Source: Parvularcula sp. BBD 1991-13 (lineage in GTDB: Bacteria > Pseudomonadota > Alphaproteobacteria > Caulobacterales > Parvularculaceae). Taken from it: a stretch of 64,000 bases of DNA. The stretch's first letter is position 1, and the number at the start of each line of letters is the position of its first letter. A model generated the notes under the pieces. The model made no database searches, was not told where the DNA came from, and worked only from the letters and a program-made list of their open reading frames with translations. Shown one piece after another: positions 52,804 to 62,159 of this stretch. The stretch is taken from contig LYSZ01000007.1 of the NCBI GenBank assembly GCA_001657385.1, positions 62,001-126,000 on the forward strand, written 5' to 3'. The position numbers and the translations under genes were made by a program.

Positions 52804-53984
52804 GCGCGCTGATCTTGTCCGTCGTCTCTGCGACGATCGCATCGGCGCAGCTGATGTGCGCCGTCGATTCCAACGGGGATGGCGATGTCGACGACGTTGC
52901 AGAAACCGCGACTTGCTCTCATCCGACTCTGTGCCCTCTCTCGGCGTTAGCGTGTACGTTGACTGCTCCGTCATATGAATGCCCCGCGCCGGGCGCTGCT
53001 AAAAACACTTGTACGGCGACGGGCGGGTTTTGCGAATACCCCAATCCCAGCGATCCTGTCGACACCATAGCAATGGCTTGTGTTCCGTCTGCGGCGCCGG
53101 CCGTTCCGACCTGTCCGCTCGGTGGAGGACGCCCGTGCGTCCCAGACGGCGCCGGCGGTTATTCTTGTTCTTCGAGCGGGTGCGTCGATGTGAGCGCCGC
53201 CGGGGGCGTCCTCGATGAGTCTCGCCCGCGAGCGCATGTTGTCGATGACGGCGCGCGTGATGCGAGCGGCGTTTGCCTCGACCAAATGCGAATATTCTCC
53301 GGATTTGCATTGGATTGCCGCCCGCCCGGCGCGCAAACGCTGTTTTCAAACTGTTGCAAGAACCGGGGAAAAATCATCACTGACGACGGCGGCGGCGGGT
53401 TAGGCGCCGCGGGTACGATCACGGGCTTTACGGCGGTTTTTTCCGGCATGTCCGCTGCTTATTCCGCCTTCTCCGCCGGGGCGTCCGCATCGGCGGCGGC
53501 CGGCGCCGGCGCAAGCTCCATTGTTTCGTTTTTTAGCCCGGTTTCTCTCGCCGGCGCCGCCCTGATCGGTCTGATGGTCGAGTTCCTAAATCTCGGCTGT
53601 GACGCTCAAGATATGGAAACCGGCGTCTTGCGCGGTTCTGGCATGTGTCGCGAGATCGGCGAATACTGCGCGGTCCGACTCCCGCTTCTTGGGTGTATAC
53701 AGAAGAAACGCGCGCATTGCTGTTTCAATTCAAAACTCGCGCGCATCATCCAGGAGCAGGGGCGGCCGCAACTCGCGGCGTTTGTCAGCCAACCGAGTCT
53801 ATGGGGCGAGCCGACGGCGCCACAATGTCGAGGCTTCACGCCTGAAGAGTTTCAGGCGCTCGATTTCTCGGCCATGGACCTCAGCGAATACTTCGATGCG
53901 CTCGCTCTGTCGAGCGACACACAAATGCAATCAATTGTTCAGGATGCGGTCGATGAGTTTACGACGACAAATTCAGTTAATTAG
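52773..53984 (+). CDS. traN: TraN C-terminal part, separate secreted protein
   Basis: ATG 52773 has AAGGG 7 nt upstream. The 403-aa product has its own signal peptide (SFLGALILSVVSATIASAQ). The C-terminal third carries the TraN end signature: NCCKNRGK, KKRAHCCFNSKLARIIQEQG, CRGFTPEEFQALDFSAMDLSEYF. In F plasmid these parts belong to one 600-aa chain. Here the two halves each have a signal and start, which implies a two-component adhesin. A recent frameshift is less likely because of the intact second signal peptide. Confidence 0.8.
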   Translation: MYDRYARSFLGALILSVVSATIASAQLMCAVDSNGDGDVDDVAETATCSHPTLCPLSALACTLTAPSYECPAPGAAKNTCTATGGFCEYPNPSDPVDTIAMACVPSAAPAVPTCPLGGGRPCVPDGAGGYSCSSSGCVDVSAAGGVLDESRPRAHVVDDGARDASGVCLDQMRIFSGFALDCRPPGAQTLFSNCCKNRGKIITDDGGGGLGAAGTITGFTAVFSGMSAAYSAFSAGASASAAAGAGASSIVSFFSPVSLAGAALIGLMVEFLNLGCDAQDMETGVLRGSGMCREIGEYCAVRLPLLGCIQKKRAHCCFNSKLARIIQEQGRPQLAAFVSQPSLWGEPTAPQCRGFTPEEFQALDFSAMDLSEYFDALALSSDTQMQSIVQDAVDEFTTTNSVN

Positions 53985-54756
53985 CGCCCTCGCGATCGGC
54001 ATGGTTTCGCCGGCCTGGTCAGAAGACCCTCCGGTCGAGGAAGCGCATTCGAAAGACGTTTCCGTTTCGACAAAGGACGATTTGCGGGAGCGAGCGGTCG
54101 CCGCGGCAAAGGCTAATCAAGACGCGGAATCGGCCGATCCGGAAATCACGTTGAGAGCAGAGGAAGCCGCGGGCGCGGTTCACTCTGAAGGATTTCGCGC
54201 CCTCATGAACGAAATGAGTGCGAACGTTCTTCAGACTCTTGGCGTGGAGGACGAGGCGAACAAGGCGCTTTTTGATCGACATGAACAATTGCAGTGGGTC
54301 GCGCCACTATCACCAATAGTGTTCGTCTCGTCCTCAATCCCTCTAACCACCCTGCGTGCATATGCGGCTCAGGCCGAAAAAATCGACGCTGTCCTTGTGA
54401 TCCGCGGGGGCGTTGGCGGTCTGAAAAGCATGGGACCGACAGTCGACTTCATCATGGACGTTTTACGGGTGGACAGCCAATGCAACGGGGTTGACTGCGA
54501 CATGCTCGAGGTCAGCGTTCTCATCGATCCGATCCTGTTCAATCAGGCTGGCATCGACCGGGTCCCAGCTGTTGCTGTGGTTCATGAAGATCCGTTTATC
54601 TCTTATTGCGAGCGAAAGACGGCGAACGCCCGGGCGGATCCATGGGTCCTCACATACGGGGACGCATCTCTCTCAGCGCATTTGGATGAGCTTCGCCGAC
54701 TAGGACAGCTTTCTATTCAAGAGTTTCGTGAATTCGAAAGGCGGCTCGCTGGATGA
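53953..54756 (+). CDS. trbC: TrbC, F-type pilus assembly protein
   Basis: ATG 53953 follows AGGA at 8 nt; the in-frame ATG 53944 is too close to that site. The 267-aa protein has a signal peptide (QIQLISALAIGMVSPAWS). Its conserved TrbC_Ftype C-terminal region has IVFVSSSIPLTTLRAYAAQA and VLVIRGGVGGLKSM, then VDPILF-like VLIDPILFNQAGIDRVPAVAV. It is periplasmic and acts with TraW. It overlaps the end of the TraN C-terminal gene by 32 nt. Confidence 0.85.
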   Translation: MSLRRQIQLISALAIGMVSPAWSEDPPVEEAHSKDVSVSTKDDLRERAVAAAKANQDAESADPEITLRAEEAAGAVHSEGFRALMNEMSANVLQTLGVEDEANKALFDRHEQLQWVAPLSPIVFVSSSIPLTTLRAYAAQAEKIDAVLVIRGGVGGLKSMGPTVDFIMDVLRVDSQCNGVDCDMLEVSVLIDPILFNQAGIDRVPAVAVVHEDPFISYCERKTANARADPWVLTYGDASLSAHLDELRRLGQLSIQEFREFERRLAG

Positions 54757-55262
54757 CCCATTCTCTGCGGCGCATACTCCTTGGGCGTTCTATTGACAAT
54801 CAAACAGCGGTGAAGCGTTTGGTCTTGGGTTTTCTCGTCATCGCGGCGTTTTATTTTCCATGTCGCGCCGCACTTAGCCTGTTGGTTCTAAATCCGACCG
54901 ACAGCATCGGCTCGCACCTGATGCTGAAAACACCATGGTCTGAGGTCGCGCCCGGCGATCTTGTATTTGTACCGGTGAACCATCCCCTCGTTCCAGAAAA
55001 CTCCCTATCGAAGTACGCTCTGTGTTGGTCGGGCGACCATCTGAAGTTCGTGGATGGCGCCTTCTACTGCAACGGTTTCCGGCTCAATTCCGTCAAGCCG
55101 TTCACCAAGCAGGGCGAGCCATTAACCCCATTTCATTGGACGGAAGCCGTTATTCCCGAGGGATTGATTTTCATCGGGTCGTCTCACCCTGATGGCTTTG
55201 ACAGCCGGTACATCGGGTTGATCCCTGTCGAGAACGCGACCCGCTTGGAGCATTTGCTATGA
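54753..55262 (+). CDS. S26-family signal peptidase of the conjugation system
   Basis: This 169-aa membrane protein (helix RLVLGFLVIAAFYFPCRAA) matches TraF/TrhF-type S26 peptidases. The nucleophile region is NPTDSIGSHLM; a Lys-containing core KYALCWSGDHLKFVDGAFYCNG and the end signature HPDGFDSRYIGLIP follow. In RP4 the homologue TraF matures and cyclises the pilin TrbC. In H-type and SXT-type F systems such a gene accompanies tra genes. It probably processes the TraA-like propilin. It overlaps neighbours by 4 nt at both ends. Confidence 0.85.
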   Translation: MTHSLRRILLGRSIDNQTAVKRLVLGFLVIAAFYFPCRAALSLLVLNPTDSIGSHLMLKTPWSEVAPGDLVFVPVNHPLVPENSLSKYALCWSGDHLKFVDGAFYCNGFRLNSVKPFTKQGEPLTPFHWTEAVIPEGLIFIGSSHPDGFDSRYIGLIPVENATRLEHLL

Positions 55263-56062
55263 AGCTCGCGACATTGGTCACCATCGGGTTCGTGATGCCG
55301 TTCGCCGTAATGGCGAGCCCCGAACGGAACGACGCGAAGTCCGGTTACTGGTTTTATCTTGAAGCGGAGAAAGAAGAAGAGGCTATTGAGCTTCCACCTG
55401 CTCCGTATATTCCTCGCGGTCGCGCCCTGGAGGCGCTAAAACCGAGCGAAATCCAAGAGTTGATCAATGACCAACTCGACTATGCGCTGGTTTCGCAAAC
55501 AACGGAGGCCGTGGCTGACTATCATCGACTGATTGATCTGTCGCGGCGCCGGGCACGCGGATTCGCGGCGTTAACGAATATCGTTCTTCTGGAAAATCCA
55601 GGGCTTAATCCGCGCTCGGCTTATCCGGTGACGAACGCCGGCCGTGATGAACTCACGCGTACGAGAGAAAGGGAGCGCACGCGTCGTTTGCACAAAGAGC
55701 GACAGGAATTCGCCTTGATAATGTTCTCTTCGAAAAACTGTACGTTTTGCACGTCACAGTGGAACGTATTACAGCTATTTGCTGAACGAACGGGATGGAT
55801 TGTCAACAAGACGGATATTCATCTCGAGCCCGATAAGGCAGGGCGCTTTGGCGTAGAAGGCACGCCACGAACGATCATGATACGGCGCAATACGAACCAA
55901 TGGTTCACGGTCGCCGTTGGATCGGAATCGTACCCTGTTATTGCTGACAATGCGTATCGGGGCATTCGGCTTTTAAAGGGCGAGATAACCAATCAGCAGT
56001 TTTTCAATAGCGAGGGGGACGACGGAGGATTTTTCGATCCAACTTCTCGAGGTTTGAAATGA
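55259..56062 (+). CDS. traF: TraF, thioredoxin-like pilus assembly protein
   Basis: This 267-aa exported protein has a signal peptide (LATLVTIGFVMPFAVMA). The TraF N-terminal pattern GYWFYLEAEKEEE is followed by a thioredoxin fold with FSSKNCTFCTSQ (CxxC) and the cis-Pro segment GVEGTPRTIMI. F TraF lacks the Cys pair; many relatives, including this one, keep it. It likely shapes TraU/TraN/TraH disulfides together with the operon's DsbC. Confidence 0.87.
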   Translation: MKLATLVTIGFVMPFAVMASPERNDAKSGYWFYLEAEKEEEAIELPPAPYIPRGRALEALKPSEIQELINDQLDYALVSQTTEAVADYHRLIDLSRRRARGFAALTNIVLLENPGLNPRSAYPVTNAGRDELTRTRERERTRRLHKERQEFALIMFSSKNCTFCTSQWNVLQLFAERTGWIVNKTDIHLEPDKAGRFGVEGTPRTIMIRRNTNQWFTVAVGSESYPVIADNAYRGIRLLKGEITNQQFFNSEGDDGGFFDPTSRGLK

Positions 56063-56496
56063 CCGAAGCATTTGTTCAATCCAGTCACGCCGGTATCGAG
56101 ATTTCCGATGCGACGCCGGATCCGTTGAGGTATCGATGTTTGGCGGCAAACGCCTCTCCCGCCTTAAAAACGGTCGTTCGTCGGGTGTGCGCTGAGTATG
56201 GGGTTCATTCAAATGATCTCTTCAGTCGTCAGCAGTCGCAAAGAATCGTCCGGCCAAGACATGCATTGATCGCTATTCTGCGGAGCAGAGGTTCGTCGCA
56301 TCCCGAGATCGGGCGCCTTGTGGGCCGTGATCACACAACGACGATCGCCTCATTCCGGCGGGGAGGCGCCCTTTGGGAGCATGACAAGAAGTGGCGGGAG
56401 CGGTTCGATCGATGCGTGTCGCAACTCGCCGACGAAGGGGTAATGACAAACAACCCGTTCCTGTCGGGAAAGGGGGGTGATCCAGATGATGCCTGA
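56059..56496 (+). CDS. Orphan DnaA domain IV protein
   Basis: This 145-aa protein is nearly only the DnaA-box-binding domain: LFSRQQSQRIVRPRHALIAI, ILRSRGSSHPEIGRL and GRDHTTTIASFRR. The last is the signature helix that contacts the DnaA box. No AAA+ ATPase domain is present. It lies inside the tra operon with a 4-nt overlap to traF. It could regulate transfer or replication at DnaA boxes or block host DnaA; the role is not known. A few alphaproteobacteria have chromosomal DnaA_C proteins, but its place here is unusual. Confidence 0.85.
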   Translation: MTEAFVQSSHAGIEISDATPDPLRYRCLAANASPALKTVVRRVCAEYGVHSNDLFSRQQSQRIVRPRHALIAILRSRGSSHPEIGRLVGRDHTTTIASFRRGGALWEHDKKWRERFDRCVSQLADEGVMTNNPFLSGKGGDPDDA

Positions 56497-57445
56497 CACT
56501 TGTCTTAGGATGGGCGTCGCTGGTTTCGGACCACTGGCGTTTCCGGCGCTGCGCGCCAGCGTCAAAGAAGTTTGTGGTCGGAACCTTCGTTTGCGCATGC
56601 AAAAAATGTTCGCTGAATTCCTCCGTTCGCTACGTTGGGACGGTTCGAGGGGTGCGATCCGGGGAGCTAGTCTAATTCTGCTTACTGGCGCAATGGTCGT
56701 TTCGCTGGCGGGTTCTCTCCCGAGAGGCGCCGGTGCCCCCATGGTGATCCCGGCCGAGCCCGGAATGACGCCGACGACGTATAGCCTCCCATCTCATACC
56801 GCGATTTTTGCAGTTTTCGCGCAAGCCTATGCAGCCGCCGACGGCGCTCGTCGTGCTTCTCAGGACGATATCCGCGATCGTGCCTATTCTCGATCTGAGC
56901 TGAAGGCGATGGCGAAAAACATAGCGGTAGAAGAGAATATCGAACCCGCCGTGTTCAACGCCCTTGTGATCGCCGAGAGCGATTATGATGTAAACGCGAC
57001 GTCGCCGAAGGGCGCGATGTCGTTAACGCAGTTGATGCCGGCGACAGCTGCTGAACTCGGCCTCACGCCGGACGAATATTATCATCCGGTCTCCAATCTT
57101 CGCGGCGGCGCCCGCTACTTTAGGATGATGCTCGATGCGACGGGTGATGTCGGCGAAGCGCTTGCAGCCTACAACGCGGGGCTCGCGCGGACGAGAAAGC
57201 GTTCGCCGAACGACTGGCCGGCGGAAACCCGGAACTACGTCGCAAAGGTGCTTCGAATTTCCGGCGCGCCGAGCAGGGTGTCATTCGCCGATATCGCACC
57301 GTCGCCCAGCGCGGCGTTCATCGGCGCAATCGTATCGATGGATGCTGTTCCGGATTCAATCGATCATCGCGAAGCGCCGAGCGCTCGACCTGGACCATCA
57401 CTCAAAGAGCAATTTCACCTTCAAGAGAACGGAGAAAGGGTATGA
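56486..57445 (+). CDS. Lytic transglycosylase (SLT domain) of the conjugation system
   Basis: AAAGGGGGG lies before ATG 56486; GTG 56477 is also possible but abuts that site. The 319-aa protein has a hydrophobic segment (IRGASLILLTGAMVVSLAGSL), a linker and an SLT domain with catalytic Glu in LVIAESDYDVNATSPKGAMS, LTQLMPATAAELG and EALAAYNAGLARTRK. It opens peptidoglycan for the mating channel, as VirB1 or F Orf169 do. It overlaps the DnaA-IV gene by 11 nt and traH by 4 nt. Confidence 0.87.
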   Translation: MMPDTCLRMGVAGFGPLAFPALRASVKEVCGRNLRLRMQKMFAEFLRSLRWDGSRGAIRGASLILLTGAMVVSLAGSLPRGAGAPMVIPAEPGMTPTTYSLPSHTAIFAVFAQAYAAADGARRASQDDIRDRAYSRSELKAMAKNIAVEENIEPAVFNALVIAESDYDVNATSPKGAMSLTQLMPATAAELGLTPDEYYHPVSNLRGGARYFRMMLDATGDVGEALAAYNAGLARTRKRSPNDWPAETRNYVAKVLRISGAPSRVSFADIAPSPSAAFIGAIVSMDAVPDSIDHREAPSARPGPSLKEQFHLQENGERV

Positions 57446-58836
57446 GAAAGGCTTGCGCCACGGTTGCCTTCATTCCGTGTTTTGTCTTTGCGACATCTGT
57501 TGCGGCGTCCGACTGGACCCATGATTGGTTTGATGCAGTCACTGTTTCCGGCCCTTCCTCGTTTGAGGGGCAAAAAAGGGGATACCTTTCGGGTGGGCAA
57601 ATCTCCGCGCGTTACGATATGTCTACGGACAATCTCTTCTCTGTGACGCTCCCTCGCGTTAAAGCGACGTGCGGAGGGATTGATCTGTTCGCAGGGGGCA
57701 TTTCGTTTCTTGACCCGGAATATCTCGTCGCGAAGCTCGAAAATATCTTGCAGGCCGCCCCGGCCATGGCTTTCAACATGGCCTTAAAAGCGCACTGTAC
57801 GCAGTGCGAAGACATCATGTCGAAACTTGAATCGATGAGCACTTATCTCAACTCTATCCAGGCGAATGACTGTCGACTTGCAGAACAGCTTGCGGGCGAG
57901 ATCTTCCAGATCGAACAGGAAATACTTGGAAAAAAGCTGGTAGAGGCTTCGGCGAACCGAGATGCGATCGACGGCACCGCGAAGAACTACAAAGAAACTC
58001 AATCAAACATTTCGGCGGCCGGCGGTCAGGTCGCGACCAATCATCGAAACGATGTCGCCAGTTGCCCGGCGCCGATCAAAGAGCTTTTTCAGAGTGGATC
58101 GGTGATTGAAAACGCGGCTCGCCGTGTTGGCATGGAGAGCGCCGCCGATATTATCCGCGCTTACGTCGGCGACATTGTGATTGATTGGCCCGCGGGTCAG
58201 CCCATTCCGAAATATGATAGAGTTACGCCCTGCGAAGCTATCGACCGATACTCGGCTATCGACTTTCTCGAAGGCACGACGAGCGAAAGGCCGGTCTCCG
58301 GGGCCTGTCAGCCGAATACGACCGTCTCCATCATTGATGACGTTCGCACCAACATGGTGAGCATCGCCGGCAAGATTGAAACCGGTACGGCGTTTACGCC
58401 CGACGAAGTCGCTTTTATCAACCAGTCCGCTCAACCTGTATATTCGATTCTTGAGACGGCTGTTTCCCGTGGAAACGTCAACGACACGATTGCCGCTTAC
58501 GAATATCCCGTGGCGAACGCCCTCGCTTACCGCGTTTTCGACGATCTCCTGCGAAATGCGGAATTCCTGATTGATAAGGCAATTTCCGACTCCCGGACCC
58601 TCGGCGTAGATCCCTCGGCGCCAGGAACGGAAGCGTGCAATCTTTCAGTCTACGCTCTTATTTTTCGCGACCTTGAAGCGATGAACGAAAGGCTCGTTGA
58701 CACGCGGCGTGTATCTCTGCGGGCATATGCGGAATCTGTTGAAACATACGCCGCGCTCGTGGAGAGCGTCGCCCATGTCGAAAACACGATGGACAAGACG
58801 CTGGAAAGCTTTGGCGATCGGATCTCGAAAGAATGA
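57442..58836 (+). CDS. traH: TraH, pilus assembly protein
   Basis: This 464-aa exported protein (signal KACATVAFIPCFVFATSVAA) has strong TraH features: a GGQISARYDMS start, VKATCGGIDLFAGGISFLDP and a Cys pair in ALKAHCTQCEDIMSKL, then a long coiled coil. TraH helps pilus extension and mating-pair stabilisation with TraF, TraG and TraU. It is followed 4 nt later by traG. Confidence 0.92.
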   Translation: MRKACATVAFIPCFVFATSVAASDWTHDWFDAVTVSGPSSFEGQKRGYLSGGQISARYDMSTDNLFSVTLPRVKATCGGIDLFAGGISFLDPEYLVAKLENILQAAPAMAFNMALKAHCTQCEDIMSKLESMSTYLNSIQANDCRLAEQLAGEIFQIEQEILGKKLVEASANRDAIDGTAKNYKETQSNISAAGGQVATNHRNDVASCPAPIKELFQSGSVIENAARRVGMESAADIIRAYVGDIVIDWPAGQPIPKYDRVTPCEAIDRYSAIDFLEGTTSERPVSGACQPNTTVSIIDDVRTNMVSIAGKIETGTAFTPDEVAFINQSAQPVYSILETAVSRGNVNDTIAAYEYPVANALAYRVFDDLLRNAEFLIDKAISDSRTLGVDPSAPGTEACNLSVYALIFRDLEAMNERLVDTRRVSLRAYAESVETYAALVESVAHVENTMDKTLESFGDRISKE

Positions 58837-58840
58837 TGAT

Positions 58841-61800
58841 GTGAGGAAACGTATTTCACTGAGCCTCGGCGCGTTCCTGGCAGGCTTTCCGACTCTCGCT
58901 GTTGCACTTGACGGAGAATACGTCACCTATGGCGGGTTTGAAGCGGTCGAAAACGCTTTTCGTTACATCGCGTTGTTTTTTTCCCATACGGAATATGGAG
59001 GACTTGCCTACACGATCACGGCTATAGGTTTCGGGCTTGGCGTTATCTCCTACTACTTCCGGAGCGGCCGCGACCCGTCACAGTTTGTTGGGCAGATGAT
59101 CGTCCTTCTGGTGGGTATCGCGGCGTTCACGGCTTTTATTCTGCCGAAAGGGAATATGAATATTTATGATCCCGTGAAGAACGCAACGACGACGGTCGCC
59201 GGCGTACCTGACGGGATCGTTCTTCTCGCGGATTTCTCGAGCAACATCCAAGAAACCGGCGTCGCGATAGCGAATGCGTCATCGCCGAGACCCTACGAGG
59301 ACACGGCAAACGGAACGATCTTTGATCTGATCCGCGCGTCGCTCGGCGCCGGCGACGCCGCTGGAAACGAATTCTTGCTGGAGTCCGCGAAGGACTATTT
59401 CGTCAAGTGTGTTCGGCCGGCGACAACGCGTGCATCGTCTGGGTTAACCATCGACGAGCTCAAAAACACCTCGACGGACCTCGTCGTCAGCTTTGCAAAG
59501 GCGGCCGATGACGCGCATTTTTCGACGGTTTTTTCGCCCGTCGATCCTGGCGGAACTACGCATACTTGTCGCGCGGCGTGGGCCATTATTCAACCTGACC
59601 TGGTCGCGGCTGCGACATATGCGGCCTATGAAGATGCGATATGTACGCGCGCCGATTTTGATGTGGCCGACCCCGCCCAGAAAGCGCGCTGTCAAGTCAT
59701 CATGGACGAGATCCCGGCCGAGCTTTTCAACCATTTAGCGGGGGATCGCTTCTCCTATATGCGCGCGTCGTTTCTAGCTTATGCGATGGAGGAAGCGTTG
59801 CGCGACATCAATCCCGAGCGCGCAATAGCCGCCGATACCAACAGACGGATCTTTGAGCAGGGCGCAGGGTTTTTCGGCGTCAGCAACGAGTACGGTCCCA
59901 CCATTAGGGCGGCTTTTTTCGGCGCGACGCTGACTATTCTTCCGATCATTCTGTTGTTTCTGGCGACGCCGTTTTTCCTGATGGTCCTGCGTTTGTTCGT
60001 AGGATTCTTTGCGTTCGGCGCGTTATGGTCGATCATTGATATCGGGCTCGCGCAAGTCGCCTATGGGATAGCGGTTGACGCTTTCGTCGACGTCACAACC
60101 GGCGCGCTTGCCTATGATGATCTATTGTTGACGCCGACATCGTCTGTAAAGGCGCTCAGTGTTTTCGGGACGATGCGTTTCATTGCGGCGTTGTTGTCGG
60201 CGCTGATCGTTGTCGCAATCTTCAGGATTAGCGGCGCCAGCTTTGCCGGGCTTACAAGTTCGCTACAAAGCGCGGCGATCGCCGCAGGCGATGGCGCCGC
60301 AAACTCGGTTATTAATCCTGTCGGTCGATTAGGAACGGCTTCTTCCAACGCTACAGCTGCGGGCCAGGGAGGCGTGCTCGGCGAATACAACGAGTCTTTT
60401 GGCGACTTTAAAGACATGAATGCCGGCGCTCTCGCCGCTGGGCTGGGACAGGTGCGCGGCGTCAACGCGACCATGGGCGCCGGTTCTTATGCCGGCGCCA
60501 AACGCGCTGATGGCTTTCGTCAAGGCGGCGCGACCGCCGGCGCTGTCGCTGCTACCGCCGAAGCCACTGGTTCGACCACGTCTGACCTTGTCGACGGTGA
60601 TTACGGCGCTCTTCAAGGCGCCGCTGGGATCGGCGCCTCAACGTCGCAAATGCAAACCTCGGGCTCATATGGATCGGCCGAAGCCAAGTGGGAGATTGCG
60701 CGCGATCTCGCTGCAAAAAACGGGACAGATGCTTACGAGGAGGCGCGCAAACTCGGCCATATGGGCGGTTACGGCGAGGTCGTGCGCGCCGCCGCCGCCG
60801 GGAGCGTTGCGCGAGCGGAAAGGGGGATGGCGCTTGAAGCAGAAGGACAGCTCGGCAGCGCAGAAGGCCGTATGGCTTCCGCGTCGCATTCCGGGGTTCC
60901 GGTTTTTGATACGGAGTTTGCATCCAGCGCGCGCGACCAGTCGTTCAGAACAGGTCAGAATGCGGAACCTTACTCGCTTCACGGGGGCGGATTTTTAGAT
61001 GAAGCTGAATTTGCGGGCGGCGTGAACACATCCCGGATGCTCGGCAACAACGAGGCCGTGCTTCTGAGCGCCCAGGCGACCGGCCAGAGTCCGTTAGGCA
61101 TTTCCGAGCGCGCTGAAGCCTTCGCTGCGGGCCAATCCCTGATACGGTCCGAAAACATGAGGCAGTTTGCGGAAGCGCACGGCATTCCAGTCGAAGACAT
61201 CCAGGGTGCGCTTGGAACCCAGATGCGCGTTGCTGCGACGCCGGCCGTCATGCAAGGGTTATCGGGCTCTCTTGATCCAAGTATCGCGGCCATGCACGAA
61301 CACCGAGGCGGCGACGGCGCGCTCATTCTCGATCTTAATCCGACCGACATGTCCATCATGAACCAGCATTATGTTGGGCAGACGAGCGCGTCGATCGATG
61401 AGACGACCGCCTATGCCGGCGGATACAACGTGCAATCGGCGCCACGGGTGAGCGGCGACAGTCTTTTCAATATGGCCTTCGGAGACAGCCGCGGCGTGCC
61501 TCAGTTCGATGACATGATCGAGCGAGCCGAGTCGAATGGCAGCATCGAGCTTGTGAGGGATTCCGTGTCGATGGCGGCTGCGCATCACCTCTCCGGCATA
61601 TCTGGAAACGAACTCTCGACAACTGAGACGGGGAGCGTTTCCGGAAATGTTTCGGCGTATGGCGACGCTTCGATCGGTACACCCGGTCCTGCGAAGTTTT
61701 TGGGATTGTCGGCGCGTGCCGGCGTCCGAGGCTCAGCAGACTCCGTCGATGCAAGGGAGGCGCGGAACACCGAGTCGTTGAACGGAAACTTCAACGCGGT

Positions 61801-62056
61801 TCAGGAGGCGTTCGATCGCACGATTGGCAACAATGAGCTCGGCGCGGTTGAAACCCGACGCGACGCCTTTTTCGGAGAACTCAGGGACCTGGATCTCGCC
61901 GCTCATGGTCGTCAGGCGCATGTGCTGGATAAAGCCGAGGATCCGGACGGCATTCTTGGTCGGGTCGGCGACGCATTCCAGAGCAAGGACGGGAAAGAAA
62001 ACCCGGACGACGATCCCGGCGCCCCTCGAGAGTGGCCGCATTTTCGGTCGTTCTAG
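58841..62056 (+). CDS. traG: TraG, mating-pair stabilisation and pilus protein
   Basis: GTG 58841 is chosen (4 nt after traH); the ORF start at 58697 lies inside traH in another frame. The 1071-aa protein has an N-terminal signal (SLGAFLAGFPTLAVAL), a TraG start (YVTYGGFEAVENAFRYIALFF) and membrane helices (GLGVISYYF, ILLFLATPFFLMVLRLFVGF). The long Ala/Gly-rich C-terminal half without helices is periplasmic. The N-terminal part assists pilus assembly and the C-terminal part exclusion and stabilisation. It is the last gene of the operon seen here. Confidence 0.9.
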   Translation: MRKRISLSLGAFLAGFPTLAVALDGEYVTYGGFEAVENAFRYIALFFSHTEYGGLAYTITAIGFGLGVISYYFRSGRDPSQFVGQMIVLLVGIAAFTAFILPKGNMNIYDPVKNATTTVAGVPDGIVLLADFSSNIQETGVAIANASSPRPYEDTANGTIFDLIRASLGAGDAAGNEFLLESAKDYFVKCVRPATTRASSGLTIDELKNTSTDLVVSFAKAADDAHFSTVFSPVDPGGTTHTCRAAWAIIQPDLVAAATYAAYEDAICTRADFDVADPAQKARCQVIMDEIPAELFNHLAGDRFSYMRASFLAYAMEEALRDINPERAIAADTNRRIFEQGAGFFGVSNEYGPTIRAAFFGATLTILPIILLFLATPFFLMVLRLFVGFFAFGALWSIIDIGLAQVAYGIAVDAFVDVTTGALAYDDLLLTPTSSVKALSVFGTMRFIAALLSALIVVAIFRISGASFAGLTSSLQSAAIAAGDGAANSVINPVGRLGTASSNATAAGQGGVLGEYNESFGDFKDMNAGALAAGLGQVRGVNATMGAGSYAGAKRADGFRQGGATAGAVAATAEATGSTTSDLVDGDYGALQGAAGIGASTSQMQTSGSYGSAEAKWEIARDLAAKNGTDAYEEARKLGHMGGYGEVVRAAAAGSVARAERGMALEAEGQLGSAEGRMASASHSGVPVFDTEFASSARDQSFRTGQNAEPYSLHGGGFLDEAEFAGGVNTSRMLGNNEAVLLSAQATGQSPLGISERAEAFAAGQSLIRSENMRQFAEAHGIPVEDIQGALGTQMRVAATPAVMQGLSGSLDPSIAAMHEHRGGDGALILDLNPTDMSIMNQHYVGQTSASIDETTAYAGGYNVQSAPRVSGDSLFNMAFGDSRGVPQFDDMIERAESNGSIELVRDSVSMAAAHHLSGISGNELSTTETGSVSGNVSAYGDASIGTPGPAKFLGLSARAGVRGSADSVDAREARNTESLNGNFNAVQEAFDRTIGNNELGAVETRRDAFFGELRDLDLAAHGRQAHVLDKAEDPDGILGRVGDAFQSKDGKENPDDDPGAPREWPHFRSF

Positions 62057-62159
62057 CGTCTTTCGCCAGTTATGCGGTGAGATCGATCAAGGCTAACGTA
62101 GTCCGCAAAAAATAGCCGGGCACCTTTCACGCAAGGGTGTTGCTGGATTGCGGTTGGTC

